Assembly (NCBI GenBank): GCA_964346395.1
Contig: CAYFUT010000025.1
Span: forward strand, 1 to 33,403
Length of the DNA stretch: 33,403 bases
Source: CAYFUT01 sp964346395
Lineage (GTDB): Bacteria > Bacillota > Halanaerobiia > Halobacteroidales > Halobacteroidaceae
Direction: 5' to 3'
Of the stretch, positions 16,517-25,040 are shown piece by piece. How positions within the stretch are numbered: the first letter of the stretch is position 1; each line of letters opens with the position of its first letter. The translations under genes were made by a program, and so were the position numbers. Under the pieces are notes generated by a model. That model saw only the letters and a program-made list of their open reading frames with translations. It did no database searches and was not told the origin of the DNA.

Positions 16517-17698
16517 ATGGAATTATCGTCGCGGATTGAACAGGTGTCAGCATCGCCGACATTAGGTATTAGTGCAGAAGCGGGTAGACTCCGGGCGCAG
16601 GGAGAAGATGTGATTAGTTTGGGAGCTGGAGAACCGGATTTTGCTACTCCACAGCATATTAAGAAAGCAGGTCGCGAGGCAATTAAGGCGGGCATGACGA
16701 ATTATACGGATACGCAAGGAACGAAGGAACTGCGGGAAGTAGTGGCGGAAACTTTTACTACTGAGAAGTCGGTTGCTGCTACTGCTGACGAGGTGATAAT
16801 TTCGCCCGGTGCCAAGTATGCGTTATTTCTGGCTTTACAGGCTATAGTTAATGAAGGAGAAGAGGTTATTTTACCTGCTCCTTACTGGGTTACCTATCCG
16901 GAACAGGTTAAATTTGCCGGGGGAAAAATAAAGGCTGTAGAAACGCGAGAAGCAGATGGTTTCAAATTAACAGGCGACAAATTGGAGGCAGCAGTTACTG
17001 ACCAGACGAGAGCAGTAATTTTGAATACGCCCTGTAATCCGACAGGAGCAGTCTATACTCAGGAGGAATTAGCCGAATTAGCTGCAGTAGCAGTTGCTAA
17101 TGATATTTATGTAGTAGCTGATGAAATTTATAATAAAATTTGCTATGATGAGCCGGTTACGAGTATTGCTTCGCTTGGTGCGGAGATCAAAGAGCGGACA
17201 ATTACGATTGACGGAGTCTCTAAATCATATGCTATGACCGGCTGGCGGATCGGCTTTGCAGTTGGCCCGGAAAAGGTGATTAATGCTATGAACTGTCTGC
17301 AGAGCCACAGTACTTCTAATGCTAATTCGATTGCCCAACAGGCTAGTATAGCTGCTTTATCTGGTCCGCAGGAGCCGGTAGCAGAAATGCGGGTCGCGTT
17401 TAAAGAGCGGCGAGATATTATGATAGAGAGAATAAATCAGATGCCCGGCTTTAGTGTTCATCAGCCGCAGGGGGCTTTTTATTTATTTGTTAATGTCAAA
17501 GACTTATTAGGCACAGAAATAAATGGTCAACAGATAGCTACTGATAAAGAGTTGGCTGATTTATTCCTCCAGCAAGCCGGAGTAGCTACTATTCCGGGTT
17601 CCTTTTTCGGCCGGAGTGGCTACTTGCGGTTATCTTATGCAGCAGCTCGAGAAAAATTAACAGAAGCTGTTAATCGAATAGAGAATATATTAGCCTAA
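16517..17698 (+). CDS. aspC: Pyridoxal-phosphate aminotransferase, aspartate aminotransferase type
   Basis: The 393-residue class I/II aminotransferase has GAGEPDFATP near the N-terminus, the substrate-pocket NTPCNPTGAVY and VADEIYNKI. SKSYAMTGWRIGF carries the PLP Schiff-base lysine. The C-terminal arginine lies in GRSGYLRLSYA. It matches the thermophile/Bacillus-type (Ib) aspartate aminotransferases, which interconvert aspartate and oxaloacetate. Some members prefer prephenate or aromatic substrates, which cannot be excluded. ATG 16517 follows gaaagggg. A convergent terminator separates it from ytrI. Confidence 0.88.
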   Translation: MELSSRIEQVSASPTLGISAEAGRLRAQGEDVISLGAGEPDFATPQHIKKAGREAIKAGMTNYTDTQGTKELREVVAETFTTEKSVAATADEVIISPGAKYALFLALQAIVNEGEEVILPAPYWVTYPEQVKFAGGKIKAVETREADGFKLTGDKLEAAVTDQTRAVILNTPCNPTGAVYTQEELAELAAVAVANDIYVVADEIYNKICYDEPVTSIASLGAEIKERTITIDGVSKSYAMTGWRIGFAVGPEKVINAMNCLQSHSTSNANSIAQQASIAALSGPQEPVAEMRVAFKERRDIMIERINQMPGFSVHQPQGAFYLFVNVKDLLGTEINGQQIATDKELADLFLQQAGVATIPGSFFGRSGYLRLSYAAAREKLTEAVNRIENILA

Positions 17699-17702
17699 AC
17701 TA

Positions 17703-17731
17703 AAGCCTGAGCAGTCAATCTGCTCAGGCTT
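17703..17731. terminator. Bidirectional terminator between aspC and ytrI
   Basis: Perfect 12-bp stem aagcctgagcag (17703-17714) with 17720-17731 and a 5-nt loop, between convergent genes. T-tails are weak on both sides. Confidence 0.75.
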
Positions 17732-18212
17732 AGTCTTGTTCTTCCTGTGAAACTGCAAATTCTGCTATGGTAGTCGGCTGAATCAGCAGCCAGTTTAAGT
17801 CTAACTGATAATTGGTCTGTTCAATAATAATTACCCGGTCATCTAAGTTGTCAGCTAAAACTTGGCCGTCAATTTGAGAAATATTGCGGCCGATAATACT
17901 GTTCAACAGAGCAAAAATTTTTTCTTTTAATTCTTGCCGCAGATGTTTATCCAAGTCTTCAGTGGCAATTTTAATTTCTAGTTCCTGCACTACTGTTCTT
18001 TTTTGTTCTTTCAGGCTGGTTTGTAGTTTGTTTAGTTTGGTCTGCTGGTTGTTTATCTTGCCGATTAATTCTTTTTTTTCGTAGATCAGCTGGTCTAATT
18101 CCCGCCCTACCCAGATATTCAGCAGACAGCCCCCCACAATAACTCCCAGGATAAAACTGGCTGTTAATTGAAGCAGTTCTTTTTTAGTGAGAATTAGAAA
18201 GTTAAGCTGCAT
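17730..18212 (-). CDS. ytrI: YtrI-like sporulation membrane protein
   Basis: The 160-residue protein has a cytosolic N-terminus, one transmembrane helix (about residues 15-35, SFILGVIVGGCLL) and a coiled coil (about 38-90, rich in Lys, Glu and Leu). A small C-terminal domain follows. Sequence recognition alone is weak. The call rests on this topology and on the upstream neighbour ytrH, 3 nt away on the same strand. In Bacillus, ytrH and ytrI are sigma-E-dependent and near dnaE, as here. It probably acts in the mother-cell membrane during endospore formation. Confidence 0.6.
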   Translation of the reverse strand: MQLNFLILTKKELLQLTASFILGVIVGGCLLNIWVGRELDQLIYEKKELIGKINNQQTKLNKLQTSLKEQKRTVVQELEIKIATEDLDKHLRQELKEKIFALLNSIIGRNISQIDGQVLADNLDDRVIIIEQTNYQLDLNWLLIQPTTIAEFAVSQEEQD

Positions 18213-18215
18213 TGG

Positions 18216-18527
18216 TTAATTACTCCCGGTTAAGATTGATATTAGCCAGATTCCTAATTGGGCGCCGAGAAAAGAAACAGTTAACAGGATAAATTGCTTT
18301 AAAATAACTAAGAATCTTCCCTTGAAGACGCCCCCTTCAATTGCTTTCAGGTTGGAAAAAGTGCCCCCGATGGCGGTTACTACTGCCCAGAGTTTGATAT
18401 CTTGAGCTAATTTATTCATTAATTTAAATGGAGCATTTTTGGTTAACGTAGCCCCTAAGCTGCCGAGCAGTGAACCGCCGAGAATGACGCCTAAAGCTGT
18501 AAAAAAGACAACTAATATCCGCTGCAT
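18216..18527 (-). CDS. ytrH: YtrH-family sporulation protein
   Basis: The 103-residue membrane protein has three hydrophobic segments (about 5-28, 47-60 and 73-100). It carries the family pattern FTALGVILGGSLLGSLGA, DIKLWAVVTAIGGTF and the C-terminal LGAQLGIWL. YtrH is needed for efficient sporulation in Bacillus. It starts at ATG 18527 with ggtaggtgat as ribosome binding site and runs into ytrI. I looked for a sigma-E promoter upstream. An agcataat -35-like site exists (7 of 8), but no convincing -10 lies at the right spacing. Confidence 0.82.
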   Translation of the reverse strand: MQRILVVFFTALGVILGGSLLGSLGATLTKNAPFKLMNKLAQDIKLWAVVTAIGGTFSNLKAIEGGVFKGRFLVILKQFILLTVSFLGAQLGIWLISILTGSN

Positions 18528-18660
18528 GGTATCACCTACCAGTTTTCAATTTTCCATTTATATTTATACTTACTTACATTTCTCATTGATTATGCTTCCC
18601 AGTAATATAAAATTAGTTGATGGTTAAAAATTAGGTTTTGCGAAGGAGTTGAAGAGATAA

Positions 18661-19230
18661 ATGGAAAATTCAATAGAAAGAAAGGAAGGTAGTGCATGCT
18701 ATAGATGTTTATTAAAGGGGCTGGGAGCTACTATTTTAGGCGTTAAGCCAGCTGAACTGAAGAATTTCTCGAGCCAACAGAGAAATTATAGAGCCTGGAA
18801 GAATTATAAGCAGCTCTTATTGTTTGCTCAGTTTAAAGCAGTTAAAATAAAAGAAAGTGACCAGCGGACCAAGATCTTATTTTACCACCGCAGTGCTCTG
18901 GATAATTGGCTGGCTAATCAGCAGCGGTTGAAAATTCTACAGGAATTAGGCTATCCGAAAGAGTATAGTTTACCAAGTTATTTGGATTTTTTAGTTGCTA
19001 AGCTGCGGCGCTACGAAACGGATGATGCTCAATTCCCTCATGAGTTGGGGATTTTTCTGGGTTATCCGCTGAAAGATGTATTGGGATTTATGGACTATGT
19101 TAATTTAGAATTTACTGAGCAGAGCGAATGGAAGATATACGGTAATCGGGCTGTTTCCTTGGCGCGGGAAAAAGAGTTTTCGGCAGCGCGGGCTGCTTTT
19201 GCAGAACTGGTAGATAAATTATATAAGTAA
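18661..19230 (+). CDS. DUF3793 family protein
   Basis: The 189-residue soluble protein has the DUF3793 signature FPHELGIFLGYPLKDVLGF in its C-terminal half. The N-terminal part has a CYRC motif and the pattern CLLKGLGATILGVKPAEL. Its function is not known. Family members occur in anaerobic Firmicutes, sometimes near iron or redox genes; no such gene is adjacent here. It starts at ATG 18661 with gaaggagttgaagag upstream. Mobile element copy 3 begins 3 nt after the stop. Confidence 0.78.
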   Translation: MENSIERKEGSACYRCLLKGLGATILGVKPAELKNFSSQQRNYRAWKNYKQLLLFAQFKAVKIKESDQRTKILFYHRSALDNWLANQQRLKILQELGYPKEYSLPSYLDFLVAKLRRYETDDAQFPHELGIFLGYPLKDVLGFMDYVNLEFTEQSEWKIYGNRAVSLAREKEFSAARAAFAELVDKLYK

Positions 19231-19232
19231 TT

Positions 19233-19530
19233 CATACGCGTTAACTTAATGTATATTATTCCAATTAATTTATTTTATCGGACTAGTGTATTATGGGCTA
19301 TGGGCTGTGAGCCAAGTCAAACTCATAAATCAAAGCCTAAAACAAAAGCTTCTAGAGGTGGCTTTTTATTTTATGTTTTTGATTGTAGCTCATAGCCCCC
19401 CTACGAGTTTCACAGAAACTCTCCGTAATAAAAATCATTTGCCCATAACCTATAACCCTGACCATAATAATTATTAATGCTTTACTTTAAACCTTCAAAT
19501 TGCTAAAATTTAGTTTAAGTTAACGCATAG
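19233..19530. mobile_element. Short non-autonomous element, copy 3 (298 bp), inverted
   Basis: The left end, catacgcgttaacttaatg, continues for about 40 bp as a near-exact inverse of the right end of copy 2. The right end (gtttaagttaacgcatag) matches the left ends of copies 1 and 2 in inverse, so this copy is in the opposite orientation. Flanks ataagtaatt and acaatgaatt agree at 7 of 10 positions, a possible eroded duplication. The interior is larger and unrelated, holding hairpin-forming copies of gggctatgggct-like sequence. No gene. Confidence 0.68.
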
Positions 19531-19651
19531 GACAATGAATTATAATTTATGCCTTAATAGGTAAAATAAATTAAGTAAGTAAAAAAATAAATAGTCTAAC
19601 CGGAATATAGCCAAAAAAAGAGGAAAAAAAGTTTTTGTAAATAATAAATGA

Positions 19652-20051
19652 ATATAGCTTGAAGGAGCTATGGAACAGCTTAGAAAATACTAACTAAGAT
19701 TATTTAAAGTTATTTGAAGTTGTTCTATTGCTCTCTCGCCTAAGCAAATGTAGAGAGTAGAAATATTCTCAGCATGATACTTATGAGTCCTTTGGACTCT
19801 TCGCGACAGAAGGTGGTTTTGCTACGTTATCTGGTTAAAGAGTATTTAACTTGACAAGGCTTTTATCACACCCTAGAATGGATCCCGTCAGTTTTAGGCT
19901 CTGTGGTGTATGAAGTTGCAACTGTAATTTCGCTGGAAGACCGCTTACCTAAGTCCTCATTCATAGGATAGGGTGGCCTAACACCGTAAACACATAAGCC
20001 CCAGATGACATAGGCAGGAGGGGAAGTGCCCTGTAAGGGAGGTAGCCAGAG
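19652..20051 (+). ncRNA. Probable omega RNA (HEARO) of the IscB element
   Basis: About 400 bp of structured non-coding sequence run directly into iscB, as expected for the guide RNA of IscB (HEARO class). The start follows an ATGA at 19648-19651 and opens with a hairpin, atagctt/ggagctat. Further internal hairpins occur, for example gagtcctttggactc near 19787. The 3' part (cctaagtcctcattcatagg then gatagggtggcc) has the pattern of omega-RNA 3' regions. The iscB ribosome binding site lies at its end. In this class the guide comes from DNA just 5' of the conserved RNA start. Exact ends are estimates, and a covariance search would settle them. Confidence 0.7.
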
Positions 20052-21311
20052 ATGGCAGCTAACAAATATGCTTTTGTATTAGACCAGGATGGGAAACTTT
20101 TAGACCCAACCAAGTCCAAAAAAGCTTGGTATTTTATTCGTACAGGTAAAGCCGAGTTAGTAGAAGAGTTTCCGCTAATTATTCGATTAAACAAGATTGT
20201 ACCGCAAGATCAAGTCAATAAAGATAAAATAGTTTTAGGGATTGATGACGGAGCAAAATATGTGGGATTTGCTTTAGTCCAGAATTGTAAAACTAAAAAT
20301 AAAGTATTATTCAAAGCAAAAATGAAACAGCGTCAAAATGTATCTGATCTTATGACTGAACGTAGAGGATACAGGCGTTATCGAAGACAGCATAAAAGAT
20401 ACCGCCCTAAACGATTTGATAATCGTTCAGCTAGTAAAAGAAAGGGGAGAATTCCGCCCAGCATTAAGCAGAAAAGACAGGCAATTTTACGAGTAATTAA
20501 TCGCCTAAAAAAATATATTAAAATCGATAAAATAGTTATAGAAGATGTAGCAATAGATATTAGAAAATTAACGGAAAATTGTGAACTTTATGATTGGGAA
20601 TATCAAGAGTCTAATCGTTTAGACGAAAATTTAAGAAAAGCTGCTTTAATGCGGGATGATTATACTTGTCAGTTATGCGGTGCTGAAAATACTATGCTGC
20701 ATGCTCATCATATTATACCTAGGCGTGATAGTGGATCAGATAGTATACATAACTTAATTACTTTATGTGCTGATTGCCATAAAGAAAAAGTTGACGGCAA
20801 TGAGTATCAATATAAAGATCAGTTTTTATCTATCATAGACAGTAAAGAACTAAACTTAAAAGCTCCAATGCATGTAATGCAAGGAAAATCGTGGTTAAGA
20901 AATAAATTATCTAAAGTTGTAAACTTAGAAGTTGTAAGCGGTGGTGATACTGCTAATCGTCGTATTGATCACAATATAGAGAAAACTCATTCAAATGATG
21001 CAGTTTGTATAACTGGTTTATTACCAGTTAACAATTTAAACATAAAAGAATATTTTATAAAACCATTAAGGAAGAAGAAAAAGAATAAAGTAGATACCCT
21101 TAAGGGGTTTAAGCACCGTGATTTAGTACGTTATACCAAACGAAATGGCGAAACCTATACAGGATATATTACTTCACTGCGAATTAAAAATAACAAGTAC
21201 AATAGCAAAGTTTGTAACTTTTCAACTTTAGATGGTGAAAAAACTTTTCGAGGATACGGATTGACGAACTTAACTCTTATAAATAGACCGAAAGGGCTAA
21301 TGATTATATAA
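20052..21311 (+). CDS. iscB: IscB, omega-RNA-guided nuclease (RuvC with HNH insertion)
   Basis: The 419-residue protein belongs to the family ancestral to Cas9, a DNA nuclease directed by omega RNA. In order it has the N-terminal PLMP-type domain (YAFVLDQDGKLLDPTKSKKA). RuvC-I follows with Asp65 (GIDDGAKYVGFALV), then an Arg-rich bridge helix (about 100-135) and RuvC-II with Glu in VIEDVAI. HNH comes next (CQLCG, HAHHIIPR, HNLITLCADCHKEK), then RuvC-III (HSNDAVCITG). The C-terminal domain of about 90 residues (HRDLVRYTKRNGETYTGYI) is presumed to contact the target-adjacent motif. All catalytic residues are present, so it looks intact. It starts at ATG 20052, 8 nt after gggagg. An insertion sequence begins about 5 bp after its stop. 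Confidence 0.93.
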   Translation: MAANKYAFVLDQDGKLLDPTKSKKAWYFIRTGKAELVEEFPLIIRLNKIVPQDQVNKDKIVLGIDDGAKYVGFALVQNCKTKNKVLFKAKMKQRQNVSDLMTERRGYRRYRRQHKRYRPKRFDNRSASKRKGRIPPSIKQKRQAILRVINRLKKYIKIDKIVIEDVAIDIRKLTENCELYDWEYQESNRLDENLRKAALMRDDYTCQLCGAENTMLHAHHIIPRRDSGSDSIHNLITLCADCHKEKVDGNEYQYKDQFLSIIDSKELNLKAPMHVMQGKSWLRNKLSKVVNLEVVSGGDTANRRIDHNIEKTHSNDAVCITGLLPVNNLNIKEYFIKPLRKKKKNKVDTLKGFKHRDLVRYTKRNGETYTGYITSLRIKNNKYNSKVCNFSTLDGEKTFRGYGLTNLTLINRPKGLMII

Positions 21312-21316
21312 AATTG

Positions 21317-21333
21317 AGGATTCTCGGCTAAAT
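21317..21333 (+). repeat. Left terminal inverted repeat of the insertion sequence
   Basis: aggattctcggctaaat, exact inverse of 23286-23302. Confidence 0.9.
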
Positions 21334-21505
21334 GAAGAATAAGGAAAATGAAGAGTAGTAATGGGAGTAAATTTCTTCAAGTAGTTTTTCTAAAGAAAAA
21401 AAGAGAGTTAAAAAGTAATGTTATTCCATATTATGGAAGTAAGAAGGTATAGTTATCCCTAGGAAATAAGGATAGTTTTTAAATAGTTAGAGTGGATAGA
21501 GTGCA

Positions 21506-21540
21506 GTTTAAATTAAGCTGTATTTTTGCTTAATTTAAAC
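21506..21540. terminator. Perfect 12-bp hairpin at the transposase 3' end
   Basis: gtttaaattaag (21506-21517) pairs with 21529-21540 around an 11-nt loop. It overlaps the transposase stop and may terminate its transcript. Confidence 0.5.
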
Positions 21541-23038
21541 CAATTTTCAATCCACTCTTCAGGATTTATGTTTGAAGCTTTAACCCAAGCGTTAGCATGA
21601 ATTGCAGCATCGCGCATTACTATTCTAATAAGCCAACGTGATTTAGAACGAACCTTATCTTTTTCTAGATTAAAATGTGTTTTTACTTGACTATTTCTCC
21701 GTTCAGCGGAAGTTCGTTTATTCATGGTTTTATTCCAGGATTGACTTCCACGAGGAGTAGGTGTAAAAATTCGTTTATCTCATTTAGGTTTAGTATAGAT
21801 TGTGCGTCCGTAGTCAGAATCAGAACAGTTAAACTCTGGGCAAGTACAGCTTTTAAGTACTTTATGAGGACACCGCCATTTGATACGACAGCGGTTTTTT
21901 GAAAACCCCAGTTAACCATTTCGAAGCCAGCTTTACAAATGGGAATACCTTCGTCAGTAATGTCGATAGGGGGATCATATTTAAAATTTCCTTTATTGGT
22001 TTCATTGAGATCAAGGAAGGCTTCGATGTTCCAATAATCAAGCAGTTCATAAGTAGCATAGTTGTCATGAGCACTATCCAGAATATCAGTTAAAAAGTTA
22101 AATTCGGGATAGAGCTCTTTCATTCTATACAAGGTATAGGTGTGTGTTACACTGTCATGCCTTGCAGCTTGGGCTATAGTGGAGAAGAGGGGCAGGTCAT
22201 GGGGACTATCAGCAGCAGTGAAGGTATAATTACTATAGCCAAAGACATATTGTTCCCAATAACTGTCCCAGCTCCAGTTGGCATCGGGATCGCTAAAGCG
22301 GCGGGGGCAATCACATTTGAAATTGCCGTGTGTTTCCCAGCAGTTACATTCCTTGATGCCGTAAGGAGAGCTGCCAGTAGGAAAGACCATACCGTCGCCG
22401 GCAAAAGAGAGATTAGCAGGGTTACCAAGGAGTCCTTTCTGGGCAGAGGGGATGACAAAGCTCTGCTTAAAAATGTTTTGTAATGAGGTGTCAGGTCGCC
22501 TGGGGAGCGTTCTAGCCTCCTCTCTTTTAACCCGCTTAGCTAAGCGTTGAACGATCCCTTTTTTCTTAGGAGGTTTTTTCTGGTTTTTCTTAAGGTCATC
22601 TTGGGGTTTAGAGGTAGGGTTAAGCATGTTGTTGATTCGCTTAACCCTGTCTTCGAAGTCATAGAAGGTTCCTACGCCGGGAACATTAGCAGGATGAAAG
22701 CCTGATAAAATTGCCCAGAAAGGATTGCTATTAAGAGTTCTCACCCATTTAGAGATACTGGCTTTTTCCCCATATTGACACATAAGCCAGTAGGATCTAA
22801 AAAGTAAGATTGGATCCCAGGGAGTTTCTCCCCGGGGATTATAAGTGTGAGCTAAAGCTTTACGAACGAAAGTTAAATCAGTAATAAAGACTTTGTAAAT
22901 GGTTTCAGCCTGGTTGATGATTTTGTTCTTGAAGCGAGGCTGTCCAAAATAGTAATTGAGCATCGTAATTAAGATTTTTTGAAAGTTTTCATGATCTTGT
23001 TGAGCTTTGAAATTTTTATGCATTGTAGAGATCACCAT
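21513..23038 (-). pseudogene. DDE transposase, frameshifted and interrupted
   Basis: The N-terminal 380 or so residues are open from ATG 23038 and include FAGDG (first Asp) and DILDSAHDN (second Asp). The frame then shifts at a run of six A (minus strand, 21900-21895). In the other frame the sequence continues sensibly (NRCRIKWRCPHKVLKSC, then CPEFNCSDSDYGR). It is cut by a TGA at 21782-21780, then resumes through TPRGSQSWNKTMNKRTSAER to the catalytic-Glu region AERRNSQ and the end at 21513. The A-run shift alone could be programmed, but the extra in-frame TGA means at least one inactivating change. It is a DDE transposase of a non-classified (ISNCY-like) type. Confidence 0.85.
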
Positions 23039-23259
23039 CCTAGTGTGATATTGAGGGGAAAATTGCCCCTTTATTTACATTATGGATGGTGCGGAAATAG
23101 AGCTATTTAAATTTGTCAATTTGTATATAAGCTCTAATTTAGTGATTAAATGTTATATGAAACTTTAGGAGCTATTGAAATAGTTCAGCAACTCTTAAAT
23201 TTACAAAAACACCCTAATTTAAATTATAAAAATTGGGGGTGAAAAAAATAGACAAGGGC

Positions 23260-23288
23260 AATCAGCCCTTCCAATCGAAGGGCTGATT
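23260..23288. repeat. 11-bp hairpin at the insertion sequence end
   Basis: aatcagccctt (23260-23270) pairs perfectly with 23278-23288. It overlaps the right inverted repeat. Such stems can block read-through into a transposase. Otherwise 23039-23285 shows no gene. Confidence 0.6.
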
Positions 23289-23302
23289 TAGCCGAGAATC
23301 CT
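23286..23302 (-). repeat. Right terminal inverted repeat of the insertion sequence
   Basis: atttagccgagaatcct, exact inverse of 21317-21333. Confidence 0.9.
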
Positions 23303-23325
23303 AAAATTATTAGAGGAGGTGAAAA

Positions 23326-23375
23326 CCTGGTTATAAGTTAATTTAGATAGTTTTAAGTAGTTTTTTATAACCAGG
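23326..23375 (+). promoter_or_regulatory. Inverted repeat covering the dnaE ribosome binding site
   Basis: cctggttataa (23326-23336) and ttataaccagg (23365-23375) are perfect 11-bp arms. The second overlaps aggtgg, the dnaE ribosome binding site, so the stem could hide it. A separate gaggaggt at 23313-23320 has no usable start codon after it. Function unproven. Confidence 0.4.
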
Positions 23376-23382
23376 TGGATAT

Positions 23383-24567
23383 GTGGAGGACTTCGTACAT
23401 TTACATCTGCATACAGAATATAGTCTATTAGATGGAGCGGTTAGCATTGATAATTTAGTCAAGAAAGCAGAGGAGTACGATATGCCGGCGGTGGCGTTAA
23501 CTGACCACGGGGTGATGTTCGGCGCTATTAAATTTTATCAACAGCTAAAAGAGGCCGGTATTAAGCCGATTATCGGCTGTGAAGTTTATGTAACGGAAGA
23601 TCATACAGCCCGCGACCACCGCCAGAATGAATTGAATCATCTGGTATTACTGGCTGAAAATAAGCAGGGGTATAAAAACTTATTAGAGTTGGTTTCAAAA
23701 AGTTGGCTGGAAGGATTTTATTATAAACCGCGGGTAGATAAGGAGCAGTTAAAAGAATACAGCGCAGGTTTAATCTGCTTGAGCAGCTGTTTGGCGGGCG
23801 AAATTTCGACGCTAATTCAGCAGCGTTACTTCGAGAAAGCTCGGCAGGCTGCTGGGGAGTATAAGGAAATTTTCGGGGCGGATAATTTCTTTCTGGAGCT
23901 GCAGGACCACGGGCTGCGGGAAGAAAAGGAAGTCAATACTCACCTGGTAAAGTTAAGTGAGAAACTAGATATTCCCCTAGTAGCGACCAATGATGTGCAT
24001 TATTTAGAACAGGATGATGCTCAGCTGCATGATGTTCTGCTCTGTATCCAGACTGGTAAAGATGTATCCGACGAAGATAGAATGGAATTTCCCAATGATC
24101 AGTTCTACTTTAAATCACCGGAAGAGATGGAGAAACTATTTGCTGATTATCCCTCTAGCTTGGAGAATACAGTGGAGATAGCTGAGAGGTGTCAGTTAGA
24201 TTTTGACTTTGACCAGACTCTTCTGCCTGATTATCAGGTGCCGGAGGGAGAAACGTTGGAGAGTTATCTCCAGAAATTAGCTTATCAAGGAGCAGAAGAA
24301 AAATACGGTGAGATTACTTCGAAAGTAGAGGATAGGTTAGAATATGAGCTGGAGATTATTAATCAGATGGGCTATCCGGCTTACTTTTTGATTGTCCGGG
24401 ATTTTGTTAAGTACGCTAAAGAGCAGGATATTATAGTTGGCCCGGGCCGCGGCAGTGCTGCTTCTAGTCTGGTTTCTTATGCTTTAGACATTACTGATAT
24501 TGATCCGTTAGAGTATGATTTATTGTTTGAACGGTTCTTAAATCCCGAGCGTGTTTCAATGCCAGAT
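23383..24567 (+). CDS. dnaE: DNA polymerase III alpha subunit, 5' exon (residues 1-395)
   Basis: This encodes the N-terminal part of the replicative polymerase DnaE. It has the PHP domain (FVHLHLHTEYSLLDGA, then ALTDHGVMFGA) and the start of the C-family palm (PGRGSAASSLVSYAL). The exon ends ...RFLNPERVSMPD. Without splicing the frame would add NSLLIVQ and stop at 24589, giving a 402-residue fragment without the active site. It starts at GTG 23383 with aggtgg 5 nt upstream, matching the conserved family N-terminus. The 395 codons are in frame with the second exon at 25041, and the joined product of 1146 residues is the normal DnaE length. Confidence 0.93.
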
Positions 24568-25040
24568 AATTCACTGCTTATTGTGCAGTGAAATGTCGAG
24601 CTAACTGGGAACAGTTAGTGATAAGTCTCTTGAATTGCTGGAACACCTTTAGAGCTTTACAGACCACAACAGAAGGATGAAATAAGCCTAAATGTAACGG
24701 TGAAAAACTGTAAAGATTAGGTTACCAGCAGCTAAGCTCCGAAGAGGAGAAAGTTCAACGACCAGTCCGTAGGGACGTAGGCTTAGTTGAGTTTAAGCTT
24801 GAGGTTGAGACTAAGATTGAGTCAACCATTAAACCAAAAATAACGATTATAAATCTAAGAGTTGTTTTGATGATGAAGAGTCATTTAAAGTTTAACTTAT
24901 TTTGAATTTGGTTTTCGGGTTTACTCAAACTCAACCTCAAACTCAGCCTAATTTTAAGCCGAAGTGGGAGATATCCTTTTCAGTAGGGTAAAGATATGGT
25001 CTATTCCCTGTTAAGTACTGAGAAATCAGGGGTAGTAAAG
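24568..25040 (+). ncRNA. Group I self-splicing intron in dnaE (473 nt)
   Basis: Removing 24568-25040 restores MPD|IDIDF exactly. The 5' exon ends in U and the intron ends in G, as in group I introns. P1 forms between gau (24565-24567) plus intron bases and 24585-24597, with the splice-site U paired to G95 of that row (24595) and an extended stem ttcactgc/gcagtgaa. Core P7 strands are visible: ttcaacgaccagtcc (about 24753-24767) and aagatatggtct (24991-25002), pairing acca with uggu. There is no homing endonuclease gene. The P8 region is enlarged by about 180 nt of repeat sequence. Confidence 0.88.
24780..24957. repeat. Inverted repeat of gttgagtttgag type inside the intron
   Basis: taggcttagttgagtttaag (24779-24798), followed by gaggttgag, opposes actcaaactcaacctc and ctcagcctaa (24925-24954). 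The same actcaaactcaa motif occurs at 13564-13575 and, degenerate, inside mobile element copy 2. It is a dispersed repeat that appears to have inserted into a loop of the intron. Confidence 0.6.

Larger units (their letters stand above)
21316..23302 (-). mobile_element. DDE insertion sequence, about 1.99 kb, with 17-bp terminal inverted repeats
   Basis: Perfect 17-bp inverted repeats (aggattctcggctaaat) lie at 21317-21333 and 23286-23302. They are flanked by taaaatt at 21309-21315 and 23302-23308, a 6-7 bp target duplication whose exact border is ambiguous by one or two bases. It carries one broken transposase gene on the minus strand and non-coding ends of about 180 and 250 bp with hairpins. 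It lies between iscB and dnaE. Family unassigned. Confidence 0.85.

Noticed and set aside
18527..18640. A sigma-E promoter for ytrH-ytrI
   Set aside because: An agcataat -35-like sequence is present but no acceptable -10 lies at the right distance.
19286..19477. A 63-codon ORF
   Set aside because: It lies wholly within mobile element copy 3 on hairpin repeats and resembles no protein.
22142..22483. ORFs on both strands within the transposase
   Set aside because: They are shadows of the transposase coding frame.
21513..23038. Programmed frameshifting of the transposase at the six-A run
   Set aside because: A TGA at 21782-21780 interrupts the downstream frame, so a programmed shift alone cannot give full-length protein.
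24568..25040. An intein, or a naturally split dnaE with two subunits
   Set aside because: The insert has stop codons in the dnaE frame and no intein motifs. It has group I RNA signatures and exact in-frame exon junctions.
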